From Xestospongia bergquistia (Eukaryota > Porifera > Demospongiae > Haplosclerida > Petrosiidae), in contig OZ014411.1 of assembly GCA_963965975.1 (NCBI GenBank), positions 7,053,001-7,117,000 of the forward strand: a DNA stretch of 64,000 bases, given 5' to 3'. Below are positions 46,501 through 57,550 of this stretch, piece after piece. The notes below the pieces were generated by a model. It did not search any database. It saw only the letters and a program-made list of their open reading frames with translations, and had not been told where the DNA came from. The translations under genes and the position numbers were made by a program. Numbering within the stretch: position 1 is the first letter of the stretch; every line of letters starts with the position of its first letter.

Positions 46501-49336
46501 TTTCTTACATGGTAAAATGTAGCTTGTATTGGAGTATGACATGTATAATAAGAGTTTTTAATTTTATCGGATCAGTCATGTCTATTTTACTCTTTAACAG
46601 CCTGTGAACCTCACAAAATATGTTCCCAAATGCTCTTATTTGGTTCCACAAACTAAGTATGTAACAGTTATTACTTTGTTTATCTAAATATTTTTTAGTG
46701 AGTGGTCAGACGAAGGTATAGAGACTATTGTGTTGTCAGAGACTGAAGTTGAATGTATTACAAATCATCTCTCAAGTTTTGCTGTTCTTGTTGATCATAG
46801 AGGATTATTAGAAACAGAAGTAAAAAGCTGTAGATAATAATAGTATTATTGACATGATTACGTTCCAGCAAATCTCATCTAAGGAAAGACTAGCACTTAA
46901 CATTATTGGTTACATTGGACCAGCTCTGTCTTTAGTATCTCTTATTGTGGCAGTAGTACTTATGATTATGTTAAGGTATGAATATGTCTTGATCTATTAA
47001 TAAACAAGTTATTTTAATATTATAGAAAGAAACTCCAGAAAGGAGCTTTATACTTTGTTCATCTCAACCTATCTATTTCATTGATGTTTGCTTTGATTGT
47101 ATTTATAGTTGGACTAGAAACAGCAGATGATATTAAAGTATGAAGTATTAGTATATTATTCAAGTTAATGTTGATGTATCATTTAGTGGTTATGTTCATT
47201 AGTAGCTGGTCTATTACATTATTTGTTTCTGTGTGTCTTCTTTTGGATGTTAATTGAAGGAATAACATTATGTGTTATGGTAATGTATGTATGGGGTACA
47301 AAATATCTAAAATGGTATTTGTTTCTACCATTAGGTTGGGGTAAGCATATTAATAATATGTATAGTTAATTTGTTTACATTGTTTATTAGGAGTTCCTGT
47401 TATTATTGTATCAATATCAGTTGGAATAAGATATGAATTCTATGGAACTGATAATTTGTGAGTTGTATTAAAGACATTATAGTAGTGTAAAAATTATACT
47501 AGTTATATAAATAATCCTGTTATTGACTGATCAGATTGAAATTACCCTTTCTCATTGTTAATTACTATATTTCACTTTGAAAGAGTGTAATTGTAAAGTG
47601 ATTGGCTGTTGCCATCTATAAGCATTGATTCCATTAGTGAGTATTAAAAGAGTACAGAAAGACACACTGGATTCACTTTGAAAATCATTCTCTACAGAAG
47701 AAATAAGCAATTGAAGCTTTATACTCTTCAAGATATTGTGTTTAGTGCTACTCCCTCCAACATCCTTTAACAAATGGATGCTGCATGATTGTTGCTAATT
47801 GAGAAAGTTAGGTAAAAGCATTCTACACTCATTATAGCCTCGTAATGTTGTCTTTCAACTAAGTGTTGAAGAGGTTTAGCTTTTGTGGAACTTAAGCTTT
47901 AAAGACAGACTCTTTTGTCTCTAGCAAAAGGAAATGCCATGACAATTACATCTGGTATGAATGAACAAATGTATGGTTGGATATATAACAACTATGGTCT
48001 CCTGTTTGTAGCCAAGTTGTCTTTTCTTAAAGCAGCAATGTATCAATTACTTAATTTTGTAGTACAATTGGTTTTGATGAAATTTAGGATAAATTATATA
48101 TGTGTTGTTTTTTAAATTTTACTTGACTTTGCCTTGTTAAATTTTTACCACGTGATGAACTAAATTTCACTCAACCCATTGTATTATACATAATACTAAC
48201 ACAATTTTAAAATCTTCAGTTGCTGGTTATCGTACGAAGCTGGACTCATGTGGGTTTTCTTAGGACCAGTGGTTGTGATTTGTGTGGTAAGAAGTAGTTT
48301 CATTGTATATCTGTATAGCTATCATAAAAGAGTTATGTTTAACATTATATTATATACTTAAAATATATTATTATATTATACTATGTAACTAAATAATGTT
48401 TTTGTCTATCTTCATACTTTAGTTTAATTGGTATATGTATGATTAACTGTTTCAATTTAAACATTTTAGATCAATACAGTTATATTAATTTTGACCATTG
48501 TTAAAGTTACGTTGTTAATGAGGCACAAACTAAAGAATCATAATAAATCAAAGAATTTCCAGATAGTAAAGTAATTTATTAAACATGTCATTATTAATGT
48601 CATGTATGTATTATTAGATCATCAATACTTGGAGCTATAATACTGTTTCCTTTACTTGGAGTTACATGGATTATTGGTATATTTGCTGTAAGTGCTAAGA
48701 CAACTGTCTTTCTATGGCTCTTTACAATATGTAACTCATTACAGGTAAATCTTCTTAATTTATAGTACAAAATACTCATGTTGATTGCATTTACTAATAA
48801 ACATTTATGTTCATAATTTATCTTTGACAGGGAGTAGGTATACTTGTTCTACACGTACTAAAAAACAAAGTGGTTAGTTAATGTTAGAAATTTTGTTCCG
48901 ACTACATAGTTTACTATAGGTATTATTGTGGTTTACCAAAAAATGTCCTAGTCTTAAGAAATTCATGCCAACAGAATCTACTGTAAGTGTATATTTTAAT
49001 AAGTCAACTTCATGTATACTTAGATTTTCAAGGGTTGCTATTTTGAATCCTTGCTTATAAAATTAAAATTCAATCAGGCTTTTGATAACTTTTATTCTTA
49101 TCACTTTTAAATCATGCTTACAAAAAACTATGCTTTTTAAATTTGATTCATATTGTTATTTATTTCTTTCAGGGACAGTTTACTTCAACAAGAAGGCTGT
49201 CCACACAATGTAAGCTACATCATACAAACTAAGATAATCTTTATTTATTACATGTACAGCAACAGTACAAAGTATTCATTTGAACATGAAAGATAATGAG
49301 GACAAGTTTGTTATGGAGACAATTCCAGAAGAGTAA
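43569..49336 (+). CDS. Adhesion-type GPCR, copy 3
   Basis: The 22 exons are: 43569-43617, 44327-45054, 45113-45316, 45362-45430, 45475-45595, 45641-45688, 45736-45981, 46030-46105, 46170-46269, 46601-46656, 46699-46819, 46869-46975, 47026-47137, 47187-47340, 47391-47457, 48220-48286, 48470-48570, 48618-48744, 48831-48872, 48920-48982, 49173-49209, 49260-49336 (923 codons plus TAA). Same layout as copy 2: signal peptide (MAKGLFLVILVLLSIP), Cys/Tyr-rich ectodomain, GAIN-like region, GPS (WSDEG...HLSSFAVLV) and 7TM with an intact CWLSYEAGL loop. The ectodomain and GAIN exons are almost identical to copy 2, showing recent tandem duplication. The C-terminal tail (exons 20-22) has diverged more (FTSTRRLSTQ..., ending ETIPEE). 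Intron 15 carries about 700 extra bases that copies 1 and 2 lack. No frame disruption was found. Cell-surface receptor, ligand unknown. Confidence 0.85.
47480..48200. other. Extra sequence in receptor copy 3 intron 15
   Basis: Copies 1 and 2 have introns of about 45 bases here, but copy 3 has 762 bases. The additional sequence has no convincing open frame or terminal inverted repeat. Small frames at 47558-47773 and 47915-48115 have no splice or homology support. Unidentified insertion. Confidence 0.5.
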
Positions 49337-49949
49337 TACACTTGCTGCAAAACAAACTGTCATAATTAAGCCAAAAATATATCATATATTATAGCTGTTT
49401 AAAGTCAAAATTGTAACACATATACTTGTAGTAGTAAACTTATCATGTGATTATTTCATTGGATATTGTAGCTCTACTCATTCTGTTTGAATAATAAGCA
49501 TGTACATGATGTGTACATGGAACATGCTAATTATTTTTTAATTAACTTTGGACTCAAAGCTATTTAGGTAATGGTTAAGACTTCTCCTGATCTTACAACT
49601 GACTGCCTTACCACCATTAAAGAGGATTGGTTAAAAGTAGTATGGAGTGAAGAGAGTAATTTAATTTATTTAAAATCATAGAAGTATATACAACAAGTGT
49701 CAGATGATTCTACAGCATAGTCCATGTGGGTGGTAATGATCTAGGTTGAATTTATTACATAGTTTTATACAATGTAATTAAAACGTTTTTTTCATAAAAC
49801 AAGTAAGGTCATTACAATGAAATACCATTAAAAGGCCTACACTACTTGCATAAAATAAACAAATACTGTTTTGTCTTGAGCAGCCATTTTTCATTGTTAA
49901 TAGCCTGTAGATATAAATGGCAAATAATTTTCACATTACTTAAAACAAC
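49337..49949. other. Intergenic; start of tandem unit 1
   Basis: The 3' flank of receptor copy 3. From about 49411 it is the first of two tandem units (the copy begins at about 53514). No gene is seen before the minus-strand gene at 49950. Confidence 0.5.
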
Positions 49950-50660
49950 TTACAGCGATAGCAGAAGCCAAAATAGGAATAATAATAATCTATGGGAGTA
50001 ACAAATCATTGATATGTACAGATATCTATAGCTATTACTATATTGATGGCTGCAGTAACAATAGTAGCATCGAAGCCAACGTTTTGACATTCCACGACCT
50101 ATAAAGTTTACACTTGAGTAACATTATTAATGATATAAATTAACTCACAGTAGTAACAATAACTAATGTAACTAGCACCTATATGTAAACAGAGAATAAG
50201 GTGTTAAAATACATACAATATACAATTATACCATGGCTGCCTCTTTTATCACTGCACACACAGTAGCGACAATTCTTATAGTATCCCTGTGCTTTTACAC
50301 CTGCATCAGCAAATAAAGGAACATATTGATACATTAATTGCAAATCTATATGTACTTGAGTTTATTTTTAGTAATACTGACTTTCTTTTTCAGGACTGGG
50401 AGCAGCATCAAGCAACTCTTTTTCAGCAACTTCTTTATTTTAAAAATAGAGAAATTATAAGTAATGAATTATATGAGAAAATGGTGTAAGTTTAAATTTC
50501 TCACTTAATTCTTCATCATTCAATGGTGGTTTGTCATTCATAGCTGAATTGGGAGCTGAGTTAGGTACATTTTGATCAAAGTTCAGTGATCCTAACAACT
50601 TATAGAGTTAGAGTAAACAATAAGTAACTAACCAGGTGTTTGACTTAGGACGATATTCAT
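49950..50660 (-). CDS. Unrecognised small Cys/Tyr-rich protein, copy 1
   Basis: Exons read from the minus strand are: 50660-50633, 50591-50505, 50432-50382, 50300-50232, 50178-50149, 50098-49950. Total 138 codons including TAA; every intron is phase 1 with GT-AG ends. The protein starts MNIVLSQTPG and continues with an acidic, Pro/Asn-rich region (about 11-55). It then has three Cys-Tyr clusters (NCRYCVCSDKR; YCYYCRGMSKRW; RCYYCYCSHQYS) and ends in a hydrophobic tail (LLLFLFWLLLSL) that could be a tail anchor. Exon lengths (28, 87, 51, 69, 30, 149) are the same in all three copies. I do not recognise the family. An alternative frame through exons 4-6 would encode Val/Thr/Ile-rich hydrophobic sequence, but it does not keep phase with exons 1-3. 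Confidence 0.55.
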
Positions 50661-50886
50661 TGTGATCAAGATGATCACAGAACTGAACAATAACCCTTTC
50701 ATAGTTTTTTAATACCAATGTAGAAGAGTAAATGAGAAAGCAATATATTCGTGATCAGTGGAAATTAAACTATAGGGAGAAGAAAGTGTCTTTATATATA
50801 GAAAAGCCCTAAATGCGAAATGTTTGTGTTAGATGTATTTGTAAACAAACCACGAGACTACACTATAAATATATTACTGTATTGAT

Positions 50887-52750
50887 AAATGTATTAAATG
50901 TATTATATATATTACATCTAAAATTACACATCTACTTACTTACCATAACTTTCATTTTTTATCAAAAAATAAGCATGTCATTTCGTAATGAATAACATGC
51001 AATACAAACACAAACAGAACAGATAAACACAGTCTAGTTAATGATAACATCTATGCTAAAGTAAGAAGTGTATTAATCATAAGTGCATGAGACATAATTA
51101 ATGTGATTTCAAAAAGGTCATTATATTTATATATCAGTAATTGAATATCTGAATTTACCAAACACTTTTTTCTCTCATACTGCATATTAAAATGTAATGT
51201 ATAATCACAAGGTATGAAATCCTCACTCAGTGAGGAATAGGCCTTTGCTATGTTGTTGGAGTTTAACTTAATGTGGTAAACTATGAAACTATCCTGGATG
51301 GTTGGACTTAGATATCAGGCCTACAGGCTTAATTAACAACGTTCCAGACACAATTTCATCCTCAAATTAGTGGTCCACCACTGCTTTGTTAGAGTCAATT
51401 GACCTCAGACTATAATTAGCACAACTTACTTGTTTCCATTGGAGTATCCTGTGTTGCAGTAAAACTGCATCAAATGGTGGATGCAAAACTTGATCAGTGT
51501 TGCATTGGAGATATGTTTCCAACTTATCATTTACTATAAATCCTGTTTCTGAGGTGAGTGGGGGAGTCCTATGGTGGGTGAAGTGGCCTAAAGGTTCATT
51601 AAGTCTGAGTGTATAGATATTAGTGGAGCTAATAAAGGGATATACTCTGTCAAATTTGAATTTGAATGCTGTTTTTTTCTAAAACAATGATATAATGACC
51701 AAAAAGTAAGGCTATTATCATAAATTATAGATAAACAATATCTACATAAATATAATAATAGAAACAATGAATAAGTTTAGTCTATAGTAGATGGTTAAAT
51801 AATATACATGTAGCTGATTGATTTGCTGAGTTTTAATCTTTAATATAAGATGGAAGTCAGTTCCATAGCTGAATTGAACTAGGAAAGAAGGAGCTATAAT
51901 AAATGGCATATAGAGGACTTTAAATTAGGAGGATGAAGGATCAGAGTGTATGTGATGATGATTGAAGAAAACACACTTTTGATTTAGGACTAAAACATTT
52001 GTAATAAATCATTAATCGAGGTAGATATTTGTTGCTGTTTTGTGAAATTTGAGAAACGAATAAATTCGTCAACCTATATTTACTGTTTTTTAAAGTTTCA
52101 CTGAATCATTTCATTATTCTTTGTTGTCACTTCCTTATTAGTCCTTAATACTTTGCTATAGAAGACATTATCACTGCAGCAGGTGAAAGCTTGCTTGTGT
52201 GAAATGTCTTTCACTGTACATGGGATTTCTAGTTTACTACTTTCATGAACAGCTAGTGTTCTGAGGTTTTACATACTTTACCACTACATGATGAAACTGC
52301 CTCTATGCTGTACTAAGTAATAAAAAGCATATTATTTACTTTCTACCACTGTCAACAAACTTATGGAATTGTCCTTAATTGATGTATTTATGGTAGCAAT
52401 TCACTTATATCCACCAAATCAGAATACAGACAACAATAGCTTTTTGATAGCTATCTTTATGGGGTGATTGTTTTACAGATAGCTTTTGTAGTCACTTGTA
52501 ATAAATAATTTTAATACAATAATTTTCTGGCTATTTGCTTGATCGACCCTACAGCTAGATCACCCGACTGTTTGCCTGTCAACAGCAGACACTTTACATG
52601 CATACTCTATGTTTTCCTTATTGTATGTGAAATAGTATGTGCTAGCGTAATTAATAGGTGTAAATGAGTGCACAAAGAATGTTTTTGTTACTTTTTTAAA
52701 TAAACTTGCTGGATTGTGGTGGATTAGAGGTGTGCATATTTCTTGCAGCC
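50887..52750. other. Block of 1.86 kb present only in tandem unit 1
   Basis: Unit 2 reads straight through (near 55171) where unit 1 carries this block. It is non-coding as far as I can see. A stretch at about 51200-51640 is richer in GC and looks like an eroded older sequence. No inverted termini or target duplication was recognised. It could be an insertion in unit 1 or a deletion in unit 2. Confidence 0.5.
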
Positions 52751-53513
52751 ATCTAAGACTGACGATTTAGCTGAGATGATGATCTACAAACTTTTATAGC
52801 TACATCAGGACAAAATACAATGTCATTGAAGAGAAGACAGATAAACATATATTATGACTTTAGAACTAAAACAATTTTATAGCTTATTTGATTATGTTGA
52901 GGTTGTACATTGAGAGGAGAGATTTAGAATTTTAATTGTAGTTTGAGGATGAATATTTGGTACAAACATTATTGTAGAAGCTGATGACAAAGAATTACTG
53001 GACTGTTTGTCCAATATCTTCAATAAAATACAATAAAATTAAACTCAATTAAATAGTATGAGTCCTATTAACCAGTTTTGAATTATTCAAGACATATTCA
53101 GGCGCTCTATGTGCTGTAATAAAGAAGTAGTAGGTTATTAAGAATTTTAATGAAAAAGACTTGAATGAATACACTCCATATAATTAGTATTCTGTTTTTG
53201 TAGTGTATAGATTTTGACATATATATATATTGCATTTTAGTACAATCAATTTTTAAAAGAATTATATTCAAAATGTATGTTCATTAACACAGTTTTAAGT
53301 TTGCTTGAATCCATATTATAGCACTGTTCTAACTAAATTGATTGACAGTTTCTCCATTTTGTAATTACTGTCAATTATAAAGACACTGTCACTGCATTGC
53401 CAAATATCTTTTGTGTATCACACAGCCAATTATATTTGAAATCAGCTGATGAACAATTTATAAGAGCACATGTCTATTAATTCATTTAGTCTTTTTACAC
53501 AAACAAAAACTCT

Positions 53514-53971
53514 TGTAACACATATACTTGTAGTAGAAAAGTTATCATGTGACTATTTCATTGGATATCATAGCTCTACTCATTCTGTTTGAATAATAAG
53601 CTTGTACAAGATATGTTCACGGAACATGCTAATTATTAACTTTGGACTCTAGGCTATATTATAGGTAATGGTAAAGACTTCTCCTGATCTTACAACTGAC
53701 TGACTACTTTACCACCATTAAAGAGGATTGGTTAAAAGTAGTATGGAGTGAAGAAAGTAATTTAATTTATTTAAAAATCATAGAAGTACATACAACAAGT
53801 GTCAGATCTTCCTACAGCATAGTCCATGTGGGTTGGTAATGATCTAGGTTGTTTTTATTGTGATGAACTGGCATATTAGTGAGGGTGACTGGTAGCCTAA
53901 GGATAGACTCAGATGACAATGTGCTTCGTGAATCCCTCTATTTATTCTGCCTACACCTGTTTTGGTTACTG

Positions 53972-54005
<34 letters not shown>

Positions 54006-55927
54006 TAGAGTAATTGTTAGGTTTTGGCATTAAGTTTACATAGTTTTATACAATGTAATTAATACGTTTTTTTCATAAAACAAGAAGGGTCACTACAATG
54101 AAATAGCACTAAAAGGGCCTACACTACTTGCATAAAATAAACAAATGCTGTTTTGTCTTGAGCAGCCATTTTTCATTGTTAATAGCCTGTAGATGTAAAT
54201 GGCAAATAATTTTCACATTGCTTACAACAACTTACAGCGATAGCAGAAGCCAAAGTAGGAATAATAATAATCTATGGGAGTAAGAAATCATTGATATGTA
54301 CAGATATCTATAGCTATTACTATATTGACGGCTGCAGTAACAATAGTAGCATCGAAGCCAACGTTTTGACATTCCACGACCTATAAAGTTTACACTTGAG
54401 TAACATTATTAATGATATAAATTAACTCACAGTAGTAACAATAACTAATGTAACTAGCACCTATATGTAAACAGAGAATAAGGTGTTAAAATACATACAT
54501 ACAATATACAATTATACCATGGCTGCTTCTTTTATCACTGCACACACAGTAGTGACAATTCCTATAGTATCCCTGTGCTTTTACACCTGCATCAGCAAAT
54601 AAAGGAGCATATTGATACATTAATTGCAAATCTATATGTACTTGAGTTTATTTTTAGTAATACTGACTTTCTTTTTCAGGACTGGGAGCAGCATCAAGCA
54701 ACTCTTTTTCAGCAGCTTCTTTATTTTAAAAATAGAGAAATTATAAGTAATGAATTATATGAGAAAATGGTGTAAGTTTAAATTTCTCACTTAATTCTTC
54801 ATCATTCGATGGTGGATTGTCATTCATAGCTGAATTGGGAGCTGAGTTAGGTACATTTTGATCAAAGTTCAGTGATCCTAACAACTTATAGAGTTAGAGT
54901 AAACAATAAGTAACTAACCAGGTGTTTGACTTAGGACGATATTCATTGTGATCAAGATGATCACAGAACTGAACAATAACCCTTTCATAGTTTTTTAATA
55001 CCAATGTAGAAGAGTAAATGAGAAAGCAATATATTCGTGATCAGTGGAAATTAAACTATAGGGAGAAGAAAGTGTCTTTATATATAGAAAAGCCCTAAAT
55101 GCGAAATGTTTGTGTTAGATGTATTTGTAAACAAACCACGAGACTACACTATAAATATATTGCTGTATTGATATCTAAGACTGACGAATTAGCTAAGATG
55201 ATGATCCATAAACTTTTATAGCTACATCAGGACAAAATACAATGTGATTGAAGAGAAGACTGATAAACGTATATTATGACTTTAGAACTAAAACAATTTT
55301 ATAGCTTATTTGATTATGTTGAGGTTGTATATTGAGAGGAGAGATTTAGAATTTTAATTGTAGTTTGAGGATGAATATTTGGTACAAACATTATTGTAGA
55401 AGCTGATGAAAAAGAATTACTGGACTGTTTGTCCAATATCTTCAATAAAATAAAATAAAATTAAACTCAATTAAATAGTATGAGTCCTATTAACCAGTTT
55501 TGAATTATTCAAGACATATTCAGGTACTCTATGTGCTGTAATAAAGAAGTAGTAGGTTACTAAGAATTTTAATGAAAAAGACTTGAATAAATACACTCCA
55601 TATAATTAGTATTCTGTTTTTGTAGTGTATAGATTTTGACATATATATATATTGCATTTTAGTACAATCAATTTTTAAAAGAATTATATTCAAAATGTAT
55701 GTTCATTAACACAGTTTTAAGTTTGCTTGAATCCATATTATAGCACTGTTCTAACTTGACAGTTTCTCCATTTTGTAATTACTGTCAATTATAAAGACAC
55801 TGTCACTGCATTGCCAAATATCTTTTGTGTATCACACAGCCAATTATATTTGAAATCAGCTGATGAACAATTTATAGGAGCACATGTCTATTAATTCATT
55901 TAGTCTTTTTACACAAACAAAAACTCT
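53514..55927. repeat. Tandem duplication, unit 2
   Basis: Second copy of the unit starting at 49411. It contains about 150 extra bases near 53855-54020, including a (TA)n tract at 53970-54001, and lacks the 1.86 kb block of unit 1. Confidence 0.85.
54232..54946 (-). CDS. Unrecognised small Cys/Tyr-rich protein, copy 2
   Basis: Exons read from the minus strand are: 54946-54919, 54877-54791, 54718-54668, 54586-54518, 54460-54431, 54380-54232 (414 bases, 137 residues plus TAA). All introns are phase 1. It differs from copy 1 at a handful of residues (e.g. YYRNCHYCVCSDKRSSHG versus YYKNCRYCVCSDKRGSHG). The N-terminal half is hydrophilic (SLNFDQNVPNSAPNS; EEL; KELLDAAPSPEKES), followed by the Cys-Tyr clusters and a Leu-rich C-terminus. 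No signal peptide is seen. If the tail is a membrane anchor, the body would be cytosolic. Function unknown. Confidence 0.55.
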
Positions 55928-56723
55928 TTTCATTAATATTTTGCAGAATGCATTACTGTTACTTTTATTTGCCTGTCATTCTATTCACCTTTCAGCCAGC
56001 CAATGTTAACGCAGCAGTTATATATTGTCATAATTAATTAATTAATACCATACAACAAAAATTTAAATTTAACTGTTATGCTCATATCGTTATTAATATT
56101 TAGCTACTTCACATAAGTGATTATTAACACTTTTATATGACTACCAATTTATAATTTGTTTAGTTTCATGCTATTAGTAAATAGGCTTTGAATAACCATG
56201 AACTTTATTCTAGTTGTTTAAACTCAGATAAATGTAGACATTCAATTGCTTTTATGTAATGCAATGACAATCGAATTGATTAATATGCTTCATGAACTCA
56301 GAATCAATTTAAATCTTTAAACTTTGACGAAGGTGTTGTCTTTGACTAGACTATGTTTATCTGTTGTGTTTATATTTACATTTTATGTTATTCATTACAG
56401 AATGGCTGATTTATTTTATGATAAAAATTATTGAAATGATAACTTGATATGTTATTGCACATGTGATACAATATGTTTTGATAGATCAATTCAGTAATGG
56501 AGCGTTTATAGTGAACTATAATATATACAACAGTAGCAGTAACTTGTTTACAAATACATTTAATATAAACAATTTTGAATTTAAGCTTTTCTTATGTAAA
56601 GACAGTTTTTGTCTCCATTTTATTTCTTCTGATTGTAATATATTGGTTTTTCAGTTGGTCTTCTACTTTTGACATCTAAAATACAATGATTTGTTATTCT
56701 TTTCTGTGATCATTTTGATCACA
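54947..56723. other. Intergenic between the head-to-head copies
   Basis: The remainder of tandem unit 2 (to about 55927), then unique AT-rich sequence. The frame at 56463-56672 has no splice or homology support. Nothing else was recognised. The minus-strand copy at 54946 and the plus-strand copy at 56724 are transcribed away from this region, so it could contain divergent promoters. Confidence 0.45.
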
Positions 56724-57550
56724 ATGAATGTTGTCATAAGTCAAACACCTGGTATAGTTACTTATTTGTTTATTGATTAGTCTAACTATTATTAGGATCA
56801 TTGAACTTTGATCAAGATATCCCTAAATCAGCTCCCAATTCAGCTACAAATGACAAACTACCATTAAATGATGAAGAAATAAGTGAGACATTGACATTTA
56901 TCCCATTTTCTCACATAATTTATTACTTATAATCACTCTTTTAAATTACAGGACTTGTTGAAAATGAGTTGCATGCTGCTGCTCCCAGTCCTAAAGAAGA
57001 AAGTTAGTATTGACAAAAGTAATGATATGTAAGTACTATATAATGTAGGTATAAAAACACAGGGATATTACAGAAACTGTCATTAGTGTGTGTGCAGTGA
57101 AAAAAGAAGCAGCCATGGTATTGATGTTTGTATGTAATTTTCTAAGATTATTCTTTATATACATATAGCTGCTAGTTACATTGGTTTTTGTTACTACTGT
57201 GAGTTAATTTATACCATTAATAATGTTACTCAAGTGTAAATTTTATAGGTCGTGGAATGTCAAAACGTTGGCTTCGATGCTACTATTGTTACTGCAGCCG
57301 TCAATATAGTAATAGCTATAGATATCTGTACATATCAATGATTTGTTACTCCCATAGATTGTTATTATTCCTATTTTGGCTTCTGCTCTGGCCGTAAGTT
57401 GTTTTAAGTTACATTTTTAGTATGGTCAGTGTGAAAATTATTTTTTATTAATATCTACAGGCTATTAATTTTCAAAATAGCTGTTCAAGAAAAAACTGTG
57501 TTTGCAAGTAGTGTCAGCTTTTTTAATGTCATTTCATTATACCTAACTAA
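56690..57550. repeat. Inverted third copy of the small-gene unit
   Basis: This is the inverted, more diverged counterpart of the gene-bearing part of the tandem units (about 54130-54980 in unit 2). Similarity continues past the gene to about 57540 (blocks resembling the reverse of 54130-54190). Confidence 0.75.
56724..57397 (+). pseudogene. Small Cys/Tyr-rich protein, copy 3, with one stop codon
   Basis: The exons are: 56724-56751, 56796-56882, 56952-57002, 57049-57117, 57169-57198, 57249-57397, with exactly the same six lengths and phase-1 introns as the two minus-strand copies. In exon 4 the second residue after NC is a stop: CAT TAG at 57081-57086, where the others have CAC TAC or CGC TAC. 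Between this copy and copy 2, five of the eight or so changed codons in exon 4 are silent in the proposed frame. This supports the frame and implies that the gene was selected before the stop arose. Apart from the stop, the reading frame continues to TAA at 57395-57397. Confidence 0.55.

Larger units (their letters stand above)
49411..53513. repeat. Tandem duplication, unit 1
   Basis: Sequence 49411-50886 plus 52751-53513 is repeated at 53514-55927 with few differences. Unit 1 has an extra block of about 1.86 kb (50887-52750) that is absent from unit 2. Each unit carries one copy of the small six-exon gene. Confidence 0.85.

Noticed and set aside
47915-48115. 66-residue ORF in receptor copy 3 intron 15
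   Set aside because: No splice partners, no paralogue and no recognisable motif; probably chance within the intron insertion.
50149-50300. Hydrophobic Val/Thr/Ile-rich alternative frame through exons 4-6 of the small gene
   Set aside because: It reads like membrane helices but does not keep phase with exons 1-3. All exon 4 differences from the inverted copy change residues in this frame, whereas many are silent in the chosen frame. Not fully excluded.
50289-50489. Plus-strand 66-residue ORF repeated at 54575-54775
   Set aside because: It is antisense to exons 3-4 of the minus-strand small gene and starts with GTG. Its conservation is explained by the duplication.
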